Shown piece by piece: positions 13,411-25,021 of a stretch of DNA of 64,000 nucleotides. The position numbers and the translations under genes are program-made. Each line of letters starts with the position of its first letter. Position 1 is the stretch's first letter. The stretch comes from Ectocarpus siliculosus (taxonomy: Eukaryota > Sar > Phaeophyceae > Ectocarpales > Ectocarpaceae). The stretch is from contig FN649728.1 of the NCBI GenBank assembly GCA_000310025.1, positions 6,911,197 to 6,975,196 of the forward strand, given 5' to 3'. Under the pieces are notes generated by a model that saw nothing but the letters and a program-made list of their open reading frames with translations, was not told the origin of the DNA and ran no database searches.

Positions 13411-15434
13411 TCAATCTGACTTCGAGTTAAGAGAAGAAGCCTCGACAACCGGAGGAGCCGTAGGGACACGCTCCGCGAGCACGAGCGGAGTCGAGTCTTT
13501 GGTCAGCCAGCCGAACAACACCGAGGTCACCGCTCCGAACAGCCGGCGCCCGGCTCTGTACATCCAGCCGATCTTGGTCTCCAGGAGGGATGCCACGGAC
13601 CAGTGGTCTGTGTGCGAGCGGACCAGCCCGTCGGAACCGACCACCACCACCGTGAAGCACCTGCGCGAAAGCGATGGCCAGAGAAATACGTACTCTGTTA
13701 TGTGAAGAACGGAGGAGCCTCTCTCTCGCGAAAATTGCGGCGAAACACTCGCCCGAGGAAACAAATCCACGTTCGTTCGGCCCCGCCGCTGCTGCCACCA
13801 TGGCAGAAAAAACCGGGGGGGATCGTTCTGATAGAAAATGGACCGTGGTTGAGAACATAAATACCACAAACAATGCTGCAGCGGTACCATACCCGCGTCT
13901 TACCGAGCGTAATGACTGATGTCGGCCCCATGGCGGATGGAGGCACGACAGGCTACAACGCGAGGTGCTCGTAGCCCCTGTCGAAACTCGAACCCCGTGT
14001 ACCTGCCGATCACATGTTCAATCGTACCTGTAGCCTGAGAAAAGAGCACCTCGCACTTCTAAGTGCTTCTACCCGGAGTCAACGCACTAGGAGTTAGAGT
14101 CTTCCCCGGCCAAAGCCTTAGGAGGGAGGGCCTGATGCTTGACTCCACTCACTTGAGGCGAAAGGAGCTGAACGGCCACAGCTTGGGCTTGAACACCATC
14201 GTTGTGTCCATCGTTAAGGTGCTGCAACAGTCGAAAACAGGAACAACCGCGATAACAAGGCACGGGGAACGAACACGACAGAGGGAAAAGAGACAGGGAG
14301 AGAGGGAGCTGACGGAAACGTGATTTTGAAAATGGATGTCTTGAAATCGCTTTTTCCGCCATTCAGAGAAGGGACATCTGTACACACAATTCCCTCGACC
14401 GTCCAGCCAACTAAATGCTTACCGATCTAGTCAGCGTCCGCGGAATCACGACATCCCAAGGCATCCCGTGAAGTCCGAACAACAAGCAATCGAACAAGAG
14501 ACCATGGAATACAACACAGCTTGGGCCAAGCTTCCGACGGCACAACTACTGCCGCATCACGATACGGGATGCCTGGCGGCTTGGGCTCCCTACGTGGTTG
14601 CACATCACGCGGTTGAAATAGCCATCGTGGGAAACGAAAGAGATGTTTAACACTGAGTAAGTACCTGCTCAAGACGTCATAGTGGCTGGAGACAAGTTCT
14701 GCCTTGGAAAATCTCAAAAACGCGCGTAGGCTCCGGAACTGTGCCTGGAGAGACGAGCAAGACAAAGAGATTCGCGAGGAGAGGACGGTTTCCTTGTAAC
14801 CCTGAGGGAGGCCACGCTCCGTCGTCGTCCCTGCAGCACGGATATTCTTACTTTAATTTACGACACGGGGGTTTTCGGGCCTCAATCTCTTTCCATTTCT
14901 TCGTCAGGATACAGGAGCCGGTAACACACAAGCGCAGCACTTTTGGGGTCAGAGGGTTAGAGGGATAGTCTCTGACACGGCTCAACTGCCCATCTCCCGC
15001 AACCATGATTTCTCGGCTTGTGTCTTTCACGTTTTTCAGGAAATGTCGCAAAGCTTAGGTTTCCCAAGAAAAACATCCTTCTGTCGTGTCCTCATGTCAG
15101 ATCTAGGCGCCGTCAGTCTAAAGCAGCAGTTCGTTGCAGCGCAAAGCTCTGGGGCTGCAGAACATTCCAGGCCATATTCGGATACGGATGTGGGGGGCCG
15201 TGGAAAAACTTTCCGTTGTTAGATGTACAGCATATCCACCACGCTACAAGTCGGCGCTGACTTGCTGAGTTGTAGCATAGTGGATATGCTGCACATCTAA
15301 GAGGCGTCATCCTATATTTTACGCAAACACAACCCACCACGAACTTGGTACCTTACCTTCACCTCTCGATGCCCCCTCGTGGAGACAATCGGGTCCACGA
15401 ACTTGCAACGGCGGTGATACGCCTCCGAGATAAC
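13411..15434 (-). CDS. NTF2/SnoaL-like domain protein, 3' four exons (5' end not found)
   Basis: Minus-strand exons 15357-15434, 14665-14744, 14153-14221 and 13411-13660 (TGA stop) join in perfect phase to give 158 residues. The first has a canonical acceptor (TTCCAG) and donor (GTAAGG). It encodes EAYHRRCKFVDPIVSTRGH, which matches the early strand of NTF2/SnoaL-like folds (pattern Y...C.F.DP....G). After KLWPF comes the paired strand VVVVGSDGLVRSHTDHWSV, matching the G-x-I/V-x-x-H-x-D-x-W motif of SnoaL-like and DUF2358-type proteins. A basic segment (MYRAGRRLFG) and a short polar tail end the protein. The fold is a small ligand-binding or scaffolding cone, and no catalytic role can be assigned. 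The first exon or exons upstream of 15434 were not recognised. An open stretch at 17986-18210 is a weak candidate. Confidence 0.62.
15219..15300. repeat. Short inverted repeat able to form a 31-bp hairpin
   Basis: The left arm 15219-15249 (starting TTAGATGTACAGCATATCCA) and right arm 15270-15300 are reverse complements over 31 bases with three mismatches, separated by a 20-base loop. It lies just outside an exon of the NTF2-like gene, in the intron between 14744 and 15357. It may be a tiny fold-back element or a small-RNA precursor-like hairpin. Confidence 0.75.
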
Positions 15435-17029
15435 CTGGAACGAAGCAGAAAGAAGCAACAAAAATAAAAATCTCTACGTGGAGTGCGTCGTGGTTTCGCG
15501 ACTTATATATCGGGTTTCTTGGGCGGATCGGTTCTGTTTTAACTCGTATCATTGATGTAGGTAACTCCCAGACTTCTCGCAGATGCGTGTGGGTGTCTAC
15601 AGTACCAACCTAACAGCAACGGGCCTGCCTGCCACGTCTACGAGTGCGACTCATCCTCCCCCGTTGATACAGCATTGGCCAGGCGGCTGTGTCTGCATAC
15701 GCTGGAAATATCAACACCCACGCCTTACGCCACCGGGCTAAAGGTGGGCTGCAAGATCACCGGCAGTACTTGCTCGGGCGGTATTCACCGTGTGGTCGAC
15801 ATCATTTTTTACGTGCGAAAGTTACATTTGAGTCTCGTACTCAAGGGAAGTTTGTACTGTTAGAAAGTATCAGGGAGATGAGTAACAAACACACGTGCTG
15901 CGTATGGAACCTTTATGGTATGCATATGGTATCGATGCGAAGAAGCCAAACTTCAACGGTGAGCACCAATGGCCAGACTCGCTGTGCAAAGGAGGGGGCG
16001 TCCGGGACGCCGCCTGAGGATACTGTATCACGTATAACGTGCTGTTCGAGTCATTTCGCACAACTTCGTAGCTCAGGAAAATGCCGCGCTTGAAACTGCT
16101 TGTCTCGAACGTGCTTTTCGTTTGAAGTGTGTTGTAAAAATCGAAAAATTGACAGGAATTGTTCAGTAGGACACTTCATTCCTCCTATAATACAGTATTC
16201 CTCGTTCCTACACAGCACGAGATGAGCAGGGAACATACTGCTACTGCACGTATTCGGCTCACCTCCCATACATACCCGCCACTAAAAATAATATTTCGCG
16301 CGAAGCGCGGACAAGAACGGGTGGAAAGAGAGGCGCAAGCAGGCGTAGATAGATATGCATGTAGCCTCATACAGAGGCCACCACTACCACTACACACGCT
16401 CACACCTCACCCGAAACCACCAGTCAGCCGTGTACGCAGGGCTGCTGCTGTGTTGCAGCGCGGGCACGAGTGAACGTGAGGTAGTGTGGACGGGGCTCTC
16501 ATGAATCAGCTGCTTGCTGTTGCTGCTGCTGCTTCAGCTGTGTTGAGTGCACCACTTTCGTCCCTAGCTTACGCTCGTAGCAGCAGGCAATGGGCTTCAA
16601 AAATTGCTCTCGATGTCTCGTACGATGTGTTCCTTTGTCGGGGTTCAGCTCAAGGTAGCTACAGCAGTAGCAGTGATCCTTGAAACGTCGGTACATACAC
16701 GTAGACTGTCGCCTACGAAGTAACGTTTACGTTTTCGTAAGGACTTACGTTTTCGTAAGGACCGCACTTTCGTGAAGCAGCTGGCGGACGTCGACAAGAC
16801 GATCAGGCTACCTAGCTCACACCGCGTGCACTATTGGATTCGTCGCCCTCGCAGACATCAACAGAATGCGCCCCCCTTCGCAGAGAGCAGGATGTCAACC
16901 TATGGACATGGACAGCTTCAACCACTACCGCTGCGTTTGAGACTCACCGCGTCGGTGTTGGTGTCCAATGAGTAGAGCGACAACACTTTGCCTCGCAGCG
17001 CTAACGACGTGTCGAACTGCACGCCTTGG
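15435..17029. other. Non-coding or unresolved stretch
   Basis: This should contain the missing 5' exons of the NTF2-like gene, but no minus-strand exon with a matching phase could be recognised. An 18-base duplication containing ACGTTTTCGTAAGGAC lies at about 16720-16762, and a short CTG/CAG-rich patch near 16505-16545. The plus-strand open stretch at 16772-16975 has no family signature. Confidence 0.4.
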
Positions 17030-17722
17030 ATCAAAGTTGATTGGTCCATTATGTGAGTCTTTGCATGCACGCGTGCAAGTCGATAATGCCGTGTGTGCCC
17101 TCAGATGCTCAAAGGAGCCAAGAGTGTGGGCATCAGGTGCAACACACGGGAACCACGCGGAGTCAAGCGGAGTTTGAACGTGGTTCCGCAGATGATAATA
17201 TTTATCTTCACCCCGTATCCAAGGTAAATACAACGGAGCCTAAGGAATGAGTCACGGAACCCCTTGTACACCAACACTTGACCAACACAGCAGTGTGTGC
17301 TGGACTGACCGCGGTTTCGTGCCTGCTCTCCTGTCTCTCCCTATATACGCATTTCACAGCTGGCGTTTCACAACATCCTTTGGTCTCGAACCACATACGG
17401 GGAATAGGCCCTCTGTTTGGTTCTGCCGGGTGGCGGCGGAACCTGTGCCGTTTCGGTCCCACGCCGGGTGACTTTGTAGGTCCGCAGGTCCGCGTGGTGG
17501 ATTCCCCCGCATTCCCGTTCCCATATGTGTACTTTCCCGCGGCGGTGGCAGCCACGAGCCAGTGGGGGCGTGCTGACTTCCATCGATTCACACACCTTCT
17601 CTCGGTGGTAATCCGAAACAAGCGTACTACAGCCGTTGGAAGTCCGCTATCGTACACTGCGCTACAGTTTCTTGTGTGCTGCTTCTGTTGGTCGTGTCCG
17701 CTGACGTACACTCACGACAGAT
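17030..17722. repeat. Dispersed repeat modules R1-R2, copy 1
   Basis: This is similar in order and sequence to 25022-26460. Shared landmarks are ATCAAAGTTGATTGGTCC, GTGCAAGTCGATAATGCCGT, GGACTGACC(G/A)CGGTTTCGTG and GGCGGCGGAACCT(G/A)TGCC. The module ends with TACACTGCGCTACAGTTTC and ACTCACGACAGATGAG. No intact protein is encoded, and both strands carry short spurious open frames. It is probably a decayed non-autonomous transposable element. Confidence 0.75.
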
Positions 17723-17985
17723 GAGCTACCATACCAGCATACCAGCAGTATCCTACAAAGTATGCAGATCTTGCTTGGTTAGCTTGTCGAGCTGCTCCTA
17801 CAGTACGGGCCCGCCACTCACGTGGGCCCGCAGATAAGAAACGTCAATATCGGGTCGAGAGGACCAGCTTCTTGATTCCCTCCTCCTCTCCGCCCACCTC
17901 TAGCAGCACCCAAGCCCCAACGGCCGCGGTTTCGTCCGTGCTCCAAACACTCCAACCGTTACTTCACGCTGCGTGTGTGCTTCCA

Positions 17986-18210
17986 TCAGAAGCGTGCAGC
18001 GTGACGCGGTAGTCGTACGGTTGTGACGCGAACGTTGAGTTGCTCTACGAGAGATGACTCCCCCGAACCAAACCGAGTTTTTACGAGCTCCCCTCGCTTC
18101 ACTGCAAACTGATCAAGGGCAGGCTGTCGAGACGTCGACAATGCATTTTGATCTCTGAGGACAAACCACTTCTTCAAGGCCTCCAGAGAGGCGGTGGAGA
18201 GTGCCATCAA
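17986..18210 (-). other. Unassigned open reading segment
   Basis: A minus-strand open stretch with a methionine near 18207 encodes MALSTASLEALKKWFVLRDQ followed by a polar helical segment (ALDQFAVKRGELV). A possible phase-0 donor (GTAAAA) follows the GEL codons. Its phase would suit a first exon of the NTF2-like gene, but the distance of more than 2.5 kb and the repeat-rich setting make this speculative. Confidence 0.2.
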
Positions 18211-18644
18211 ACCCTACAGCGCACAGCATGTGGTGGTCCGCGATATATATGTGGCAGAACTACAGTGGGTAGCGCAGCCCGCGGCGGCACCGGGGCGCGG
18301 GGGGCGGCGCGAAAATAACCACTCTCCCCCTACACTAAAAATATGCACTGTTCAGCTAGGGAGGGGGGTGAGAGCACGGACAGAGCAGCAGTGGGGCGTT
18401 TCTTATTGGACAGGCTCCCCCAGCTACCCGTTGTTCCTTACGTTTGGCGGTATCGCACCATCATGTTTCTTATTGGGACGTTTCATATGTTGTGGCCGAG
18501 ATTGGGCTGGGTTTCTTACCCCTTTTTTCATATTTTTCGTGAAATTTTGAGCCTTTTTCTGAACAGATATTTTCTTAACTGCGGATTTCTTAAGATAATT
18601 TTTCTGAACTGCGGGCCCGTACTGTACAAATACTGGGTTGTTCG

Positions 18645-19567
18645 GCATAGGAGAGAATCAGCGAGTTTTGTGCGCCGAGTGCGGAGCTCGCGGTGTTGGG
18701 ATTGGGTAGAAGGTGAGACGGTCCAACAGACTTTGTCTTCTTTCCTACTTGGTACACCTCAAGGAACAAAACGGGCACATCTGAAAGCAAGTCGAACAGT
18801 GAGCGGACTTTTCAACGTTGTATGGTAGATGCCAATGAACAATATGGCCCGCATGCCGGTGTACACAATAGCTTCATGAAATGCATTTAGATCAACACAG
18901 TGATAATCCGAAACTCGGCGAGCAACGCGGAACAACGGACCTTCTCACAGACCTTGTTTCTTCCCTCTTCGTGACGACAACAGACGCCTCCACGTCCAGC
19001 GAGTCCAATACATCGGGCACGATAGATAGCCGCGATGCGTTCAATGGGAGTTCACAAGCTTACACTACCCTTCAAGAAATGTACCACGCGCAATGTAGCG
19101 GCCGGGGGATCAGCACCAACGATCGAGGACCATCAAAGTCTACACGCAACAGCATCACGGGAACGATCAAGGGATCCTAGTGACAATTCGAGGACGGAGG
19201 TGTTTGCCCTGACGGAATCTTTCAGCTCCACCGTCTTATCTCAGAGAAGTTTGCCGGAGAATCCTTAGGTAGGGTTCTCCCAAGTAGGGTTCTCGAGCGA
19301 ATAAAGCAGCGCGCGATCTACAAGCCAGGGGGGCTATGCGCGATACGGTGATTTCGTATGCGGTATTCAATAGCAACGATGCCCAGGGGGAAACGCCGGG
19401 GCTCCATTCAAGCCAGTGTTGACGATAGGTCCCATCCAATGAAGTGACGCTTTTCAGTACATACCAGTACATGTGGCTTTCGCCGGACCCATCCTCGAGT
19501 CTCCCCCTTTCTTATATTCTAGTCGACCCAGCTCGTCTGGGACCTAGATTTGCAATCATTTGTTTGG
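18645..19567. repeat. Dispersed repeat module R3, copy 1
   Basis: This matches 34627-35485 closely along its length. Shared landmarks are CTTTCCTACTTGGTACACCT, CCCGCATGCCGGTGTACACA, CACTACCCTTCAAGAAAT and GCGGCCGGGGGATCAGCACC. The first 50 bases (GCCGAGTGCGGAGCTCGCGG) also occur at about 26518, directly after the R2 module there. R1-R2-R3 therefore appears to be one element, split here by about 900 bases of unrelated sequence (17723-18644). Two separate copies give similar short translated fragments (AYTTLQE, SGRGISTNDR), but no intact protein. Confidence 0.75.
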
Positions 19568-19663
19568 GCTTGGATACAAGATCCGATCTGGAGAGAATAT
19601 GAGTGGGGGGGGTATGCTATTGGGGGTCCAAGTGCTGGTCCCCTCGAGAGATAGCACGCATAT

Positions 19664-20058
19664 GTGTTTACAGTACCAGCATCAGTAGCAGCTGGTATCC
19701 AACGAACGCCCGTAGCTTGTTCACCACCAGCAGCAGCAGCAGCAGCTACAGTGCGTGTAGCAGAGGTTCATGCCACAGCAACCGGCGCAGAAGCAACCCA
19801 CGCCCCAGCAGTGTCGCCAGCAGCAACTCAACCTCTACCGCAACAGTCTCGTCAACAGTAGCAACCTCTACAACCCTGTAACGGCGCTCCTGGTACAGCT
19901 CCAGCTTTCGCCCGCGGACCGTTTCCGCAGCAGGGGAAGAACGGTGGGTTTGGCAGCGAGTCTGTGTGTTAGCAGCAGCAGCAGCAGCAGCAGCGGCAGC
20001 CAGGCGTGATGTGCGGCGGTGGTGGTGGATTTCAGCAACAACCGCGGCAACAATAGCT
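19664..20058 (+). other. CAG-rich, glutamine-coding-like tract with repeated TAG interruptions
   Basis: Pure CAG runs occur near 19726-19745 and 19973-19993 in a wider tract where one frame reads as Gln/Pro/Gly-rich (segments such as PLPQQSRQQ, GAPGTAPAFARGPFPQQGKN and QQPRQQ). That frame is broken by TAG at about 19859, 19970 and 20054. Each TAG lies within or beside a glutamine run, one C-to-T change from CAG. A GTGAGT donor follows at 20093. It could be a decayed polyQ exon, an untranslated CAG repeat, or an exon in another frame (19664-19861 is Ala/Thr-rich). Confidence 0.35.
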
Positions 20059-20343
20059 AGCGGCCGGGTTCACCGGGGATGTGGTTGGACAGGTGAGTGG
20101 TCGGGTGTCTGTTGACGAGAACGGGGGGGGGGCTGCTGCCTGTTCGTTTGCGGTATTTACCGGTAAAAACCCCCGCAACGTAGCTTATCTCAACGAATAC
20201 ACACACCCCACCACTCGCTCTCCCCAGGGGCCGACGACATCACGTGTGGCACATGCAGTAGCGCGGCAACACCGTGAGCTGGATATCATGGAGGTCAGCT
20301 ACAGTAGCGTACTTCGGAGAAACACGTGCTTGGATCGATCGTA

Positions 20344-21235
20344 TCACGTTGTTGAAGTTTCGCCGTCGGCAGAATCGCAACAACCCAAGCAGTCGGTGCT
20401 GCAGCAGCAGCCAGCAGCCTCACCTGTGCCATCATCATCGGTACACATCGATGAGATCCGTCCTGCTGCCCCATCTACAACGGTTGGGATATGTGAAATG
20501 GCGTCGGCACCGGCGGCTGCGGTGGTGTGAGAAGAACAGTCGGAGGAAGCGGCAAGGGCGACGGAAGCAGCAGTGTTGGTCCTGGAGAAGCCTTTCTGAG
20601 CAGCAGGAGAGTCGACAGCAGCGGCGTGAAGCGGTGGAGCCTCTTCCGATGCTTGGGCGGGCGGGGTAGTCAAGGTGCATGCACCGGCAGCGGCGGAGGC
20701 AGCGGTGGCCAGATCTGCAGCAGCGGTGGAGACGACGGCATCTGCGGTTTTTTACCCAGGAGGTGCGTGAGAAAGGAGACCACAACAGCGGTGGTGAGAA
20801 GGAGAACCGGAGCAGCGGTGGCCGCAGCAGCAGCGGCGGAGGCGGTGGAGATGGTGCGGCCTGGGTTGGAGCGTCAACGCATCCCTTTGACAGAGGGAAG
20901 CGGTCCCATTGGAGGAGAGCGACGAGGGGGGCCGTGTTGGGAGTGGACCTCCCGTTCGATCGAGGTAGAGATGCAATGGCACATGTCGGGGGGCGATGCT
21001 TCGCACCGAGCGGCCCCATCGGCGGCAACGGCGGCAGCAGGGGCGGCGACGGGAGTGGCGAAATCGGCCAGAGCTGCGACGGTGGCAGCGGAGCGCAGCG
21101 GGAGCAGCAGCGACGATATCGGTGGCATCGCCCCGAGTGACGGCGGCGACAGAAGCACCACCGGCGTCAACATGCTCAACGGTAGCAACGATAGCACGGG
21201 CGGGGAGGGGGCGCGTGAGTGGGGGAGAGACTACC
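20344..21235 (-). other. Ala/Ser/Gly-rich low-complexity tract, possibly coding
   Basis: The tract has strong GCN/AGC trinucleotide periodicity and long open frames on both strands. The cleanest minus-strand stretch (about 20344-20755) reads AAADLATAASAAAG, then PPAQASEEAPPLHAAAVDSP and STDCLGCCDSADG before a stop. A second minus stretch (20874-21197) is Ala/Pro/Ser-rich. On the plus strand, SGSSSDDIGGIAPSDGGD ends at a good GTGAGT donor near 21223. Neither strand gives a recognisable domain, so the strand and coding status are undecided. Confidence 0.3.
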
Positions 21236-22344
21236 CTTGTCTGTTTTCCCCGCAGAAGACGACAAATACATGGAAGAATCGCCTCCGAGAAACCATGCGT
21301 TGATTCGTTTTTGTCTTGATTTTGACATGTTTTCTTTCGGACCCGAACTTTGCGTGACATGCAAAAATCCAATGGTTGTGTGTGTGATCGTAGGATGAGG
21401 TGCCGTGCAGGGATAACTGTCGTACAGAATCTGCTGTTTGTACTGCTGTCAAGAACCATGGGGGGGGATGTGTGTACCATGTTTCTAGCCGCAGAACCAG
21501 CAGAGTAGGGTGCTTTCCTGGAGTTCTGTTCAAGTTGGATATGTTTCGTTCTTATGTTCTTTGCGTTTTCTTCGTTTTGCTGTGTTTTGCGTCAAGAATC
21601 AGGGGGAGGGCTGTGTTGTCACGATTCCAGACGCAACACCAGCGAATGCGGACCTGTTTTTCTTGTATATGCAGGGCATGTTTCAGCTGGGGGGCCGTTT
21701 GGTACACTTTGATGTTTCGATATCCTCTGTTGATTGAAAAGGAGAAAATGAGAGGAAGAAAGCGCAGGCAGATCTATATGTAGTTTCGGGGAAATGTTTC
21801 AGTTGGGCTGTTGCGTATTGATAGTGGTGTTGATATTGTTGTCTTATGCCAAAAGTAGTGAGAGGAGGGAGGCCAACATTTGTATGTTTCGGGAGATGTT
21901 GCAGCAGGGGGTTGTTAGCATGACTGTTTATGTTCTCTATCGTTGCTTGGACAACAGCGGCGTCACCTATTCGCTCGTGCGCGCTGTTTAGGATTTGGTC
22001 CTGAGACGCTATATTGGAAGTAGGGTTTGACACGTTTTGACGTGCAATGGTTGGGGTCCTCGTACCTTCGGAAAGCCCATTTTGATTGATCTAGAAGTTG
22101 AAACTACGTTTAAGTGGAGGATGTTGTGTCAACTCTTTTGAAGCTGTTACTCCAGATTTGTTCGTCACCGTTCCGACGCTTTTTGTTCTGATGTAGTGCA
22201 GATACTTGTTCGGTACTCTTCTGAGGATGATTCTTTTGTCTTGACGGTTTGAGAATATACTGAGCCGCGGAGCCCGAAGCGCGATCGTTCTTCTCCCTCC
22301 GTCCCAGGAAGAAAAAAACAGGCTCTAAATACCGGCCTGTTGCT

Positions 22345-22551
22345 TCACCGCGTGGTACATGGGCTCCAAAGTTTCATTTCCGGGAAGCCTAAATAACTCT
22401 CCTTTTCGACCAGAACCACGTCAATAGAGCACCGATTGACGATGTGCTGGCTTGTGAACAAGACGAAAAATCGGGCCCTCTTCACCACACCGGTTTGGTC
22501 GGGCTCCGACAGCAGACGGTCGGGCTTCACCGGCATTTGATTTGTACCCAA
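22345..22551 (-). other. Small unrecognised open reading frame
   Basis: A minus-strand ATG at about 22537 opens a frame with balanced composition (MPVKPDRLLSEPDQTG, ARFFVLFTSQHIVNRC, DVVLVEKESYLGFPEMKL) ending at a TGA near 22345. A GTGAAG donor possibility precedes the stop. No family is recognised and no partner exon with matching phase was found. It may be one exon of an unidentified gene or a transposon remnant. Confidence 0.25.
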
Positions 22552-22624
22552 AATCCATCATAGGCGATACTCACCCCCATCTCAGGGAGTTGCCCAGGAA
22601 AAATGGAGGAACTTAACATCGGAG

Positions 22625-22985
22625 ATCTCACACACAATCACACAAGACGGAGCATGCACACAGCTCGTGGCGGATACCATTGTTATTTATTGCTGTTGCT
22701 TCGGTGTGTGGGGCGGGGTCACCTTGAAACAAAGCTGTGCCACGGGAATAAAATACACAAGAAGAGTTCTTTTTTTTGGCAGGGAGTTTTTTTCGCATGC
22801 ATACACTGCCGACTCTCGCCACCTCAGCTTCCGTGGGTCCTATGGCCCCGCGGCCTCTGTCAGCCGCCACACAAGACGTCGAATACACACAGCTCGCGGG
22901 AACTAGCTCTACAATTGTTGCGTCACTCAGTGCAGAGAAACCACCCAAAGACCAAATCGGTATGGAACGTACGTAGCAACCGCAG
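22625..22985. repeat. Dispersed copy of the repeat family found at 60.6-61.1 kb
   Basis: Landmarks shared with the 60.6-61.1 kb array are ACACAAGACGGA, ACACACAGCTC(A/G)(T/C)GGCGGAT and CTCGCCACCTCAG(C/T)TTCCGTG. Two partial units occur here, with the phrase ending ACACAGCTCGCGG near 22905. Confidence 0.6.
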
Positions 22986-24770
22986 TCGTTTTGCTTCTCG
23001 CTGAGTAAGAAGCTCCCCGTTCATCCGGCTGCTGCATGTGAAGCGATGGGCGCTGCCTCTTTATTATGTCAAGCAATGGACTTGGGCCCTACCTAATGTT
23101 TACTGCGTATGTATGCAGTGCTATGTGAGAGCTTCCAGCGGTTCAGAGCGAGCAGCGAAGGTGGTTTTCCTGTGCTCTATTTTGCCTCCTCCCTGAAGTC
23201 TGTCGCGTCTGGCTGTCTTGTTCTCTCTTCTTTCTTTTAATATTATTCTTCATGCATTGTTTTTTGCTTTTTGGGGTCCCCCGGGTCCTGTGTGCTCATC
23301 GGGCGTCTTCTTGGTGTCTACCTTGATTGCTACCCGCTGAAAGAATCGAAAGCTTCAGACAGGCAACGAGACGATACTCGTCGAGTTGCCATACACAATT
23401 TCCATATGGTACTCATACATGTATGCAGGAATTCCCACGGCTGAACTTTTTTCATGTGGGAAAAATACTGAACACACAGAAAGACTACCCGTTCGAGATA
23501 TAACCACACCACCAGTCGAAGGGGATGTGTGTGAAGTCTTTACAGCAGTGAGGTTTTGTTGGCGGATAGCAAGCAGCACGCAACTACAGCAGACAGCTTT
23601 TGAACAAAACACTCCTCCCTTCACACCAGCCAATACACACGCCACGAGGATGAGCAACTCCGCGAACGACACGGCAAACTCTGTGCAACGCGGCGATGTG
23701 CAAAAAGACCCCAAGGCGCGTGTGCTTGGTCCGCACCTAAGCGCCACGAACGTGCCCGCGTGATCTATGTGTGCCGCTGCGCTACGCACCATCATCTCGT
23801 GTCGCCTCTCCTCACTGATGATGCGGCGTTTCGGGTTGTTCCGTGCGGGAGAGGGTAGTTGCAATCTGTTTTCTCGACACTCACGACACCCCAAGGCATC
23901 AAGCCTTGAATGAGACAGATGTACAGTAGTAGAGCTACCTCCTGCGGGGTGGCATTCCTATATTGCTGCTGCTTCCTTCTTCGAAAAGTTATCGCTGGAA
24001 AACCAAGTCCGTTGCAGTCTACAAACACCGCACTTGAGACAACGGCTCCGCCGTTGATTTTTTGCGTCGTCAACACATTGTTTTTTAAGGGTGTATTCGG
24101 CACCTCACAGCGCCAAACGTTGGCATTATCCAACAGCCCCATGTCACCACCTCCTCCTGCCGGACGCCATTCTTGAGGCACCCCTCGTTCCTTGTTCGGC
24201 GAGATATCGGCCAACACGTTAACACAAATAGTACGCAAACACTACTCTTCTTCTGCATAGCAGAAGGAACACCCGCTTCCGGCTGGCTCTTCTTGTTTTA
24301 TTCCTCTCTCCCATCTCCTCAGTTTTCCAGCGGGAATCAGAGTTTGAAACCACCATGGGGGAATTCCCGCATCATTTCGCCAACCGGAACGGGACCATAA
24401 AGCGCCAAATATTCGTTCAAAGCGGATGCGGTAGATGGGAATTGAGTTTGAAAGATGTCTAACAAGCCTGCATCGTGCACCATGCACCATGCATACTAGA
24501 GTAAATTCTATCTGCGATGCTTTTTTCGGAGTGGCGAAGTGGCAGCCGACCATTTTAAATTTTGAATACGAGTTATATCAACAACAACATCAACTACAGA
24601 AATAGAGATGGGTTCGTTGTGTCATCATGTTCGGCAAAACAAAAAAAGGTTCCTTCTTCTGCAACGAACGGCCGTAGGGATTCGTGTGCATACAACAGTA
24701 CCATGAACCAATTTTCAAAGCTTGGTTGCTCCCCAAGACAAAGAGTGTGGCAGTGCCGAAAATGGTGATG
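22986..24770. other. Gene-poor stretch
   Basis: Open frames on both strands at 23355-23894 and 23792-24238 lack family signatures, phase-matched neighbours or strong splice sites. Nothing is supported here as a gene, RNA or mobile element. Confidence 0.4.
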
Positions 24771-24774
24771 TGGG

Positions 24775-24900
24775 AACCGTCTCCCCGAGAGCTTTCCGAC
24801 AACGTCTCGCTGGGTTTACTCATCCTCTTTGTCTTGGAATACTCGAGCTTTAATTATCTGGACAGGGGGTGTAGTATCTCATTTCACCTACGGTAGACCT
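24775..24900. repeat. Diverged partial copy of the MITE-like element seen at 51.3 kb
   Basis: It aligns with the right half of the 51262-51516 element. Shared blocks are ACCGTCT..(C/T)CGAGAGCT(T/C)TCCG, (A/C)A(A/C)CGT.TCG, TCGAGCTTT and (T/C)GG(A/T)C(A/C)(A/G)GGG.(T/G)TGT. Only the right-hand terminal region is recognisable; no left terminus was found. Confidence 0.5.
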
Positions 24901-24944
24901 GTATGCATCGTCATACGGTTGACGTTCGATGTTGTTGGGACCCC

Positions 24945-24952
<8 letters not shown>

Positions 24953-24979
<27 letters not shown>
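24953..24979. repeat. (GA)n microsatellite
   Basis: About 13 uninterrupted GA units in non-coding sequence just upstream of an R1 repeat copy. Confidence 0.9.
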
Positions 24980-24982
<3 letters not shown>

Positions 24983-25021
24983 GACTAGAAGAGGAGAGCG
25001 GAGAGAAGACTATATTGATTG

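Noticed and set aside
17208-17711. A 167-codon minus-strand open frame
   Set aside because: It lies inside the R1-R2 repeat and is not preserved in the second copy.
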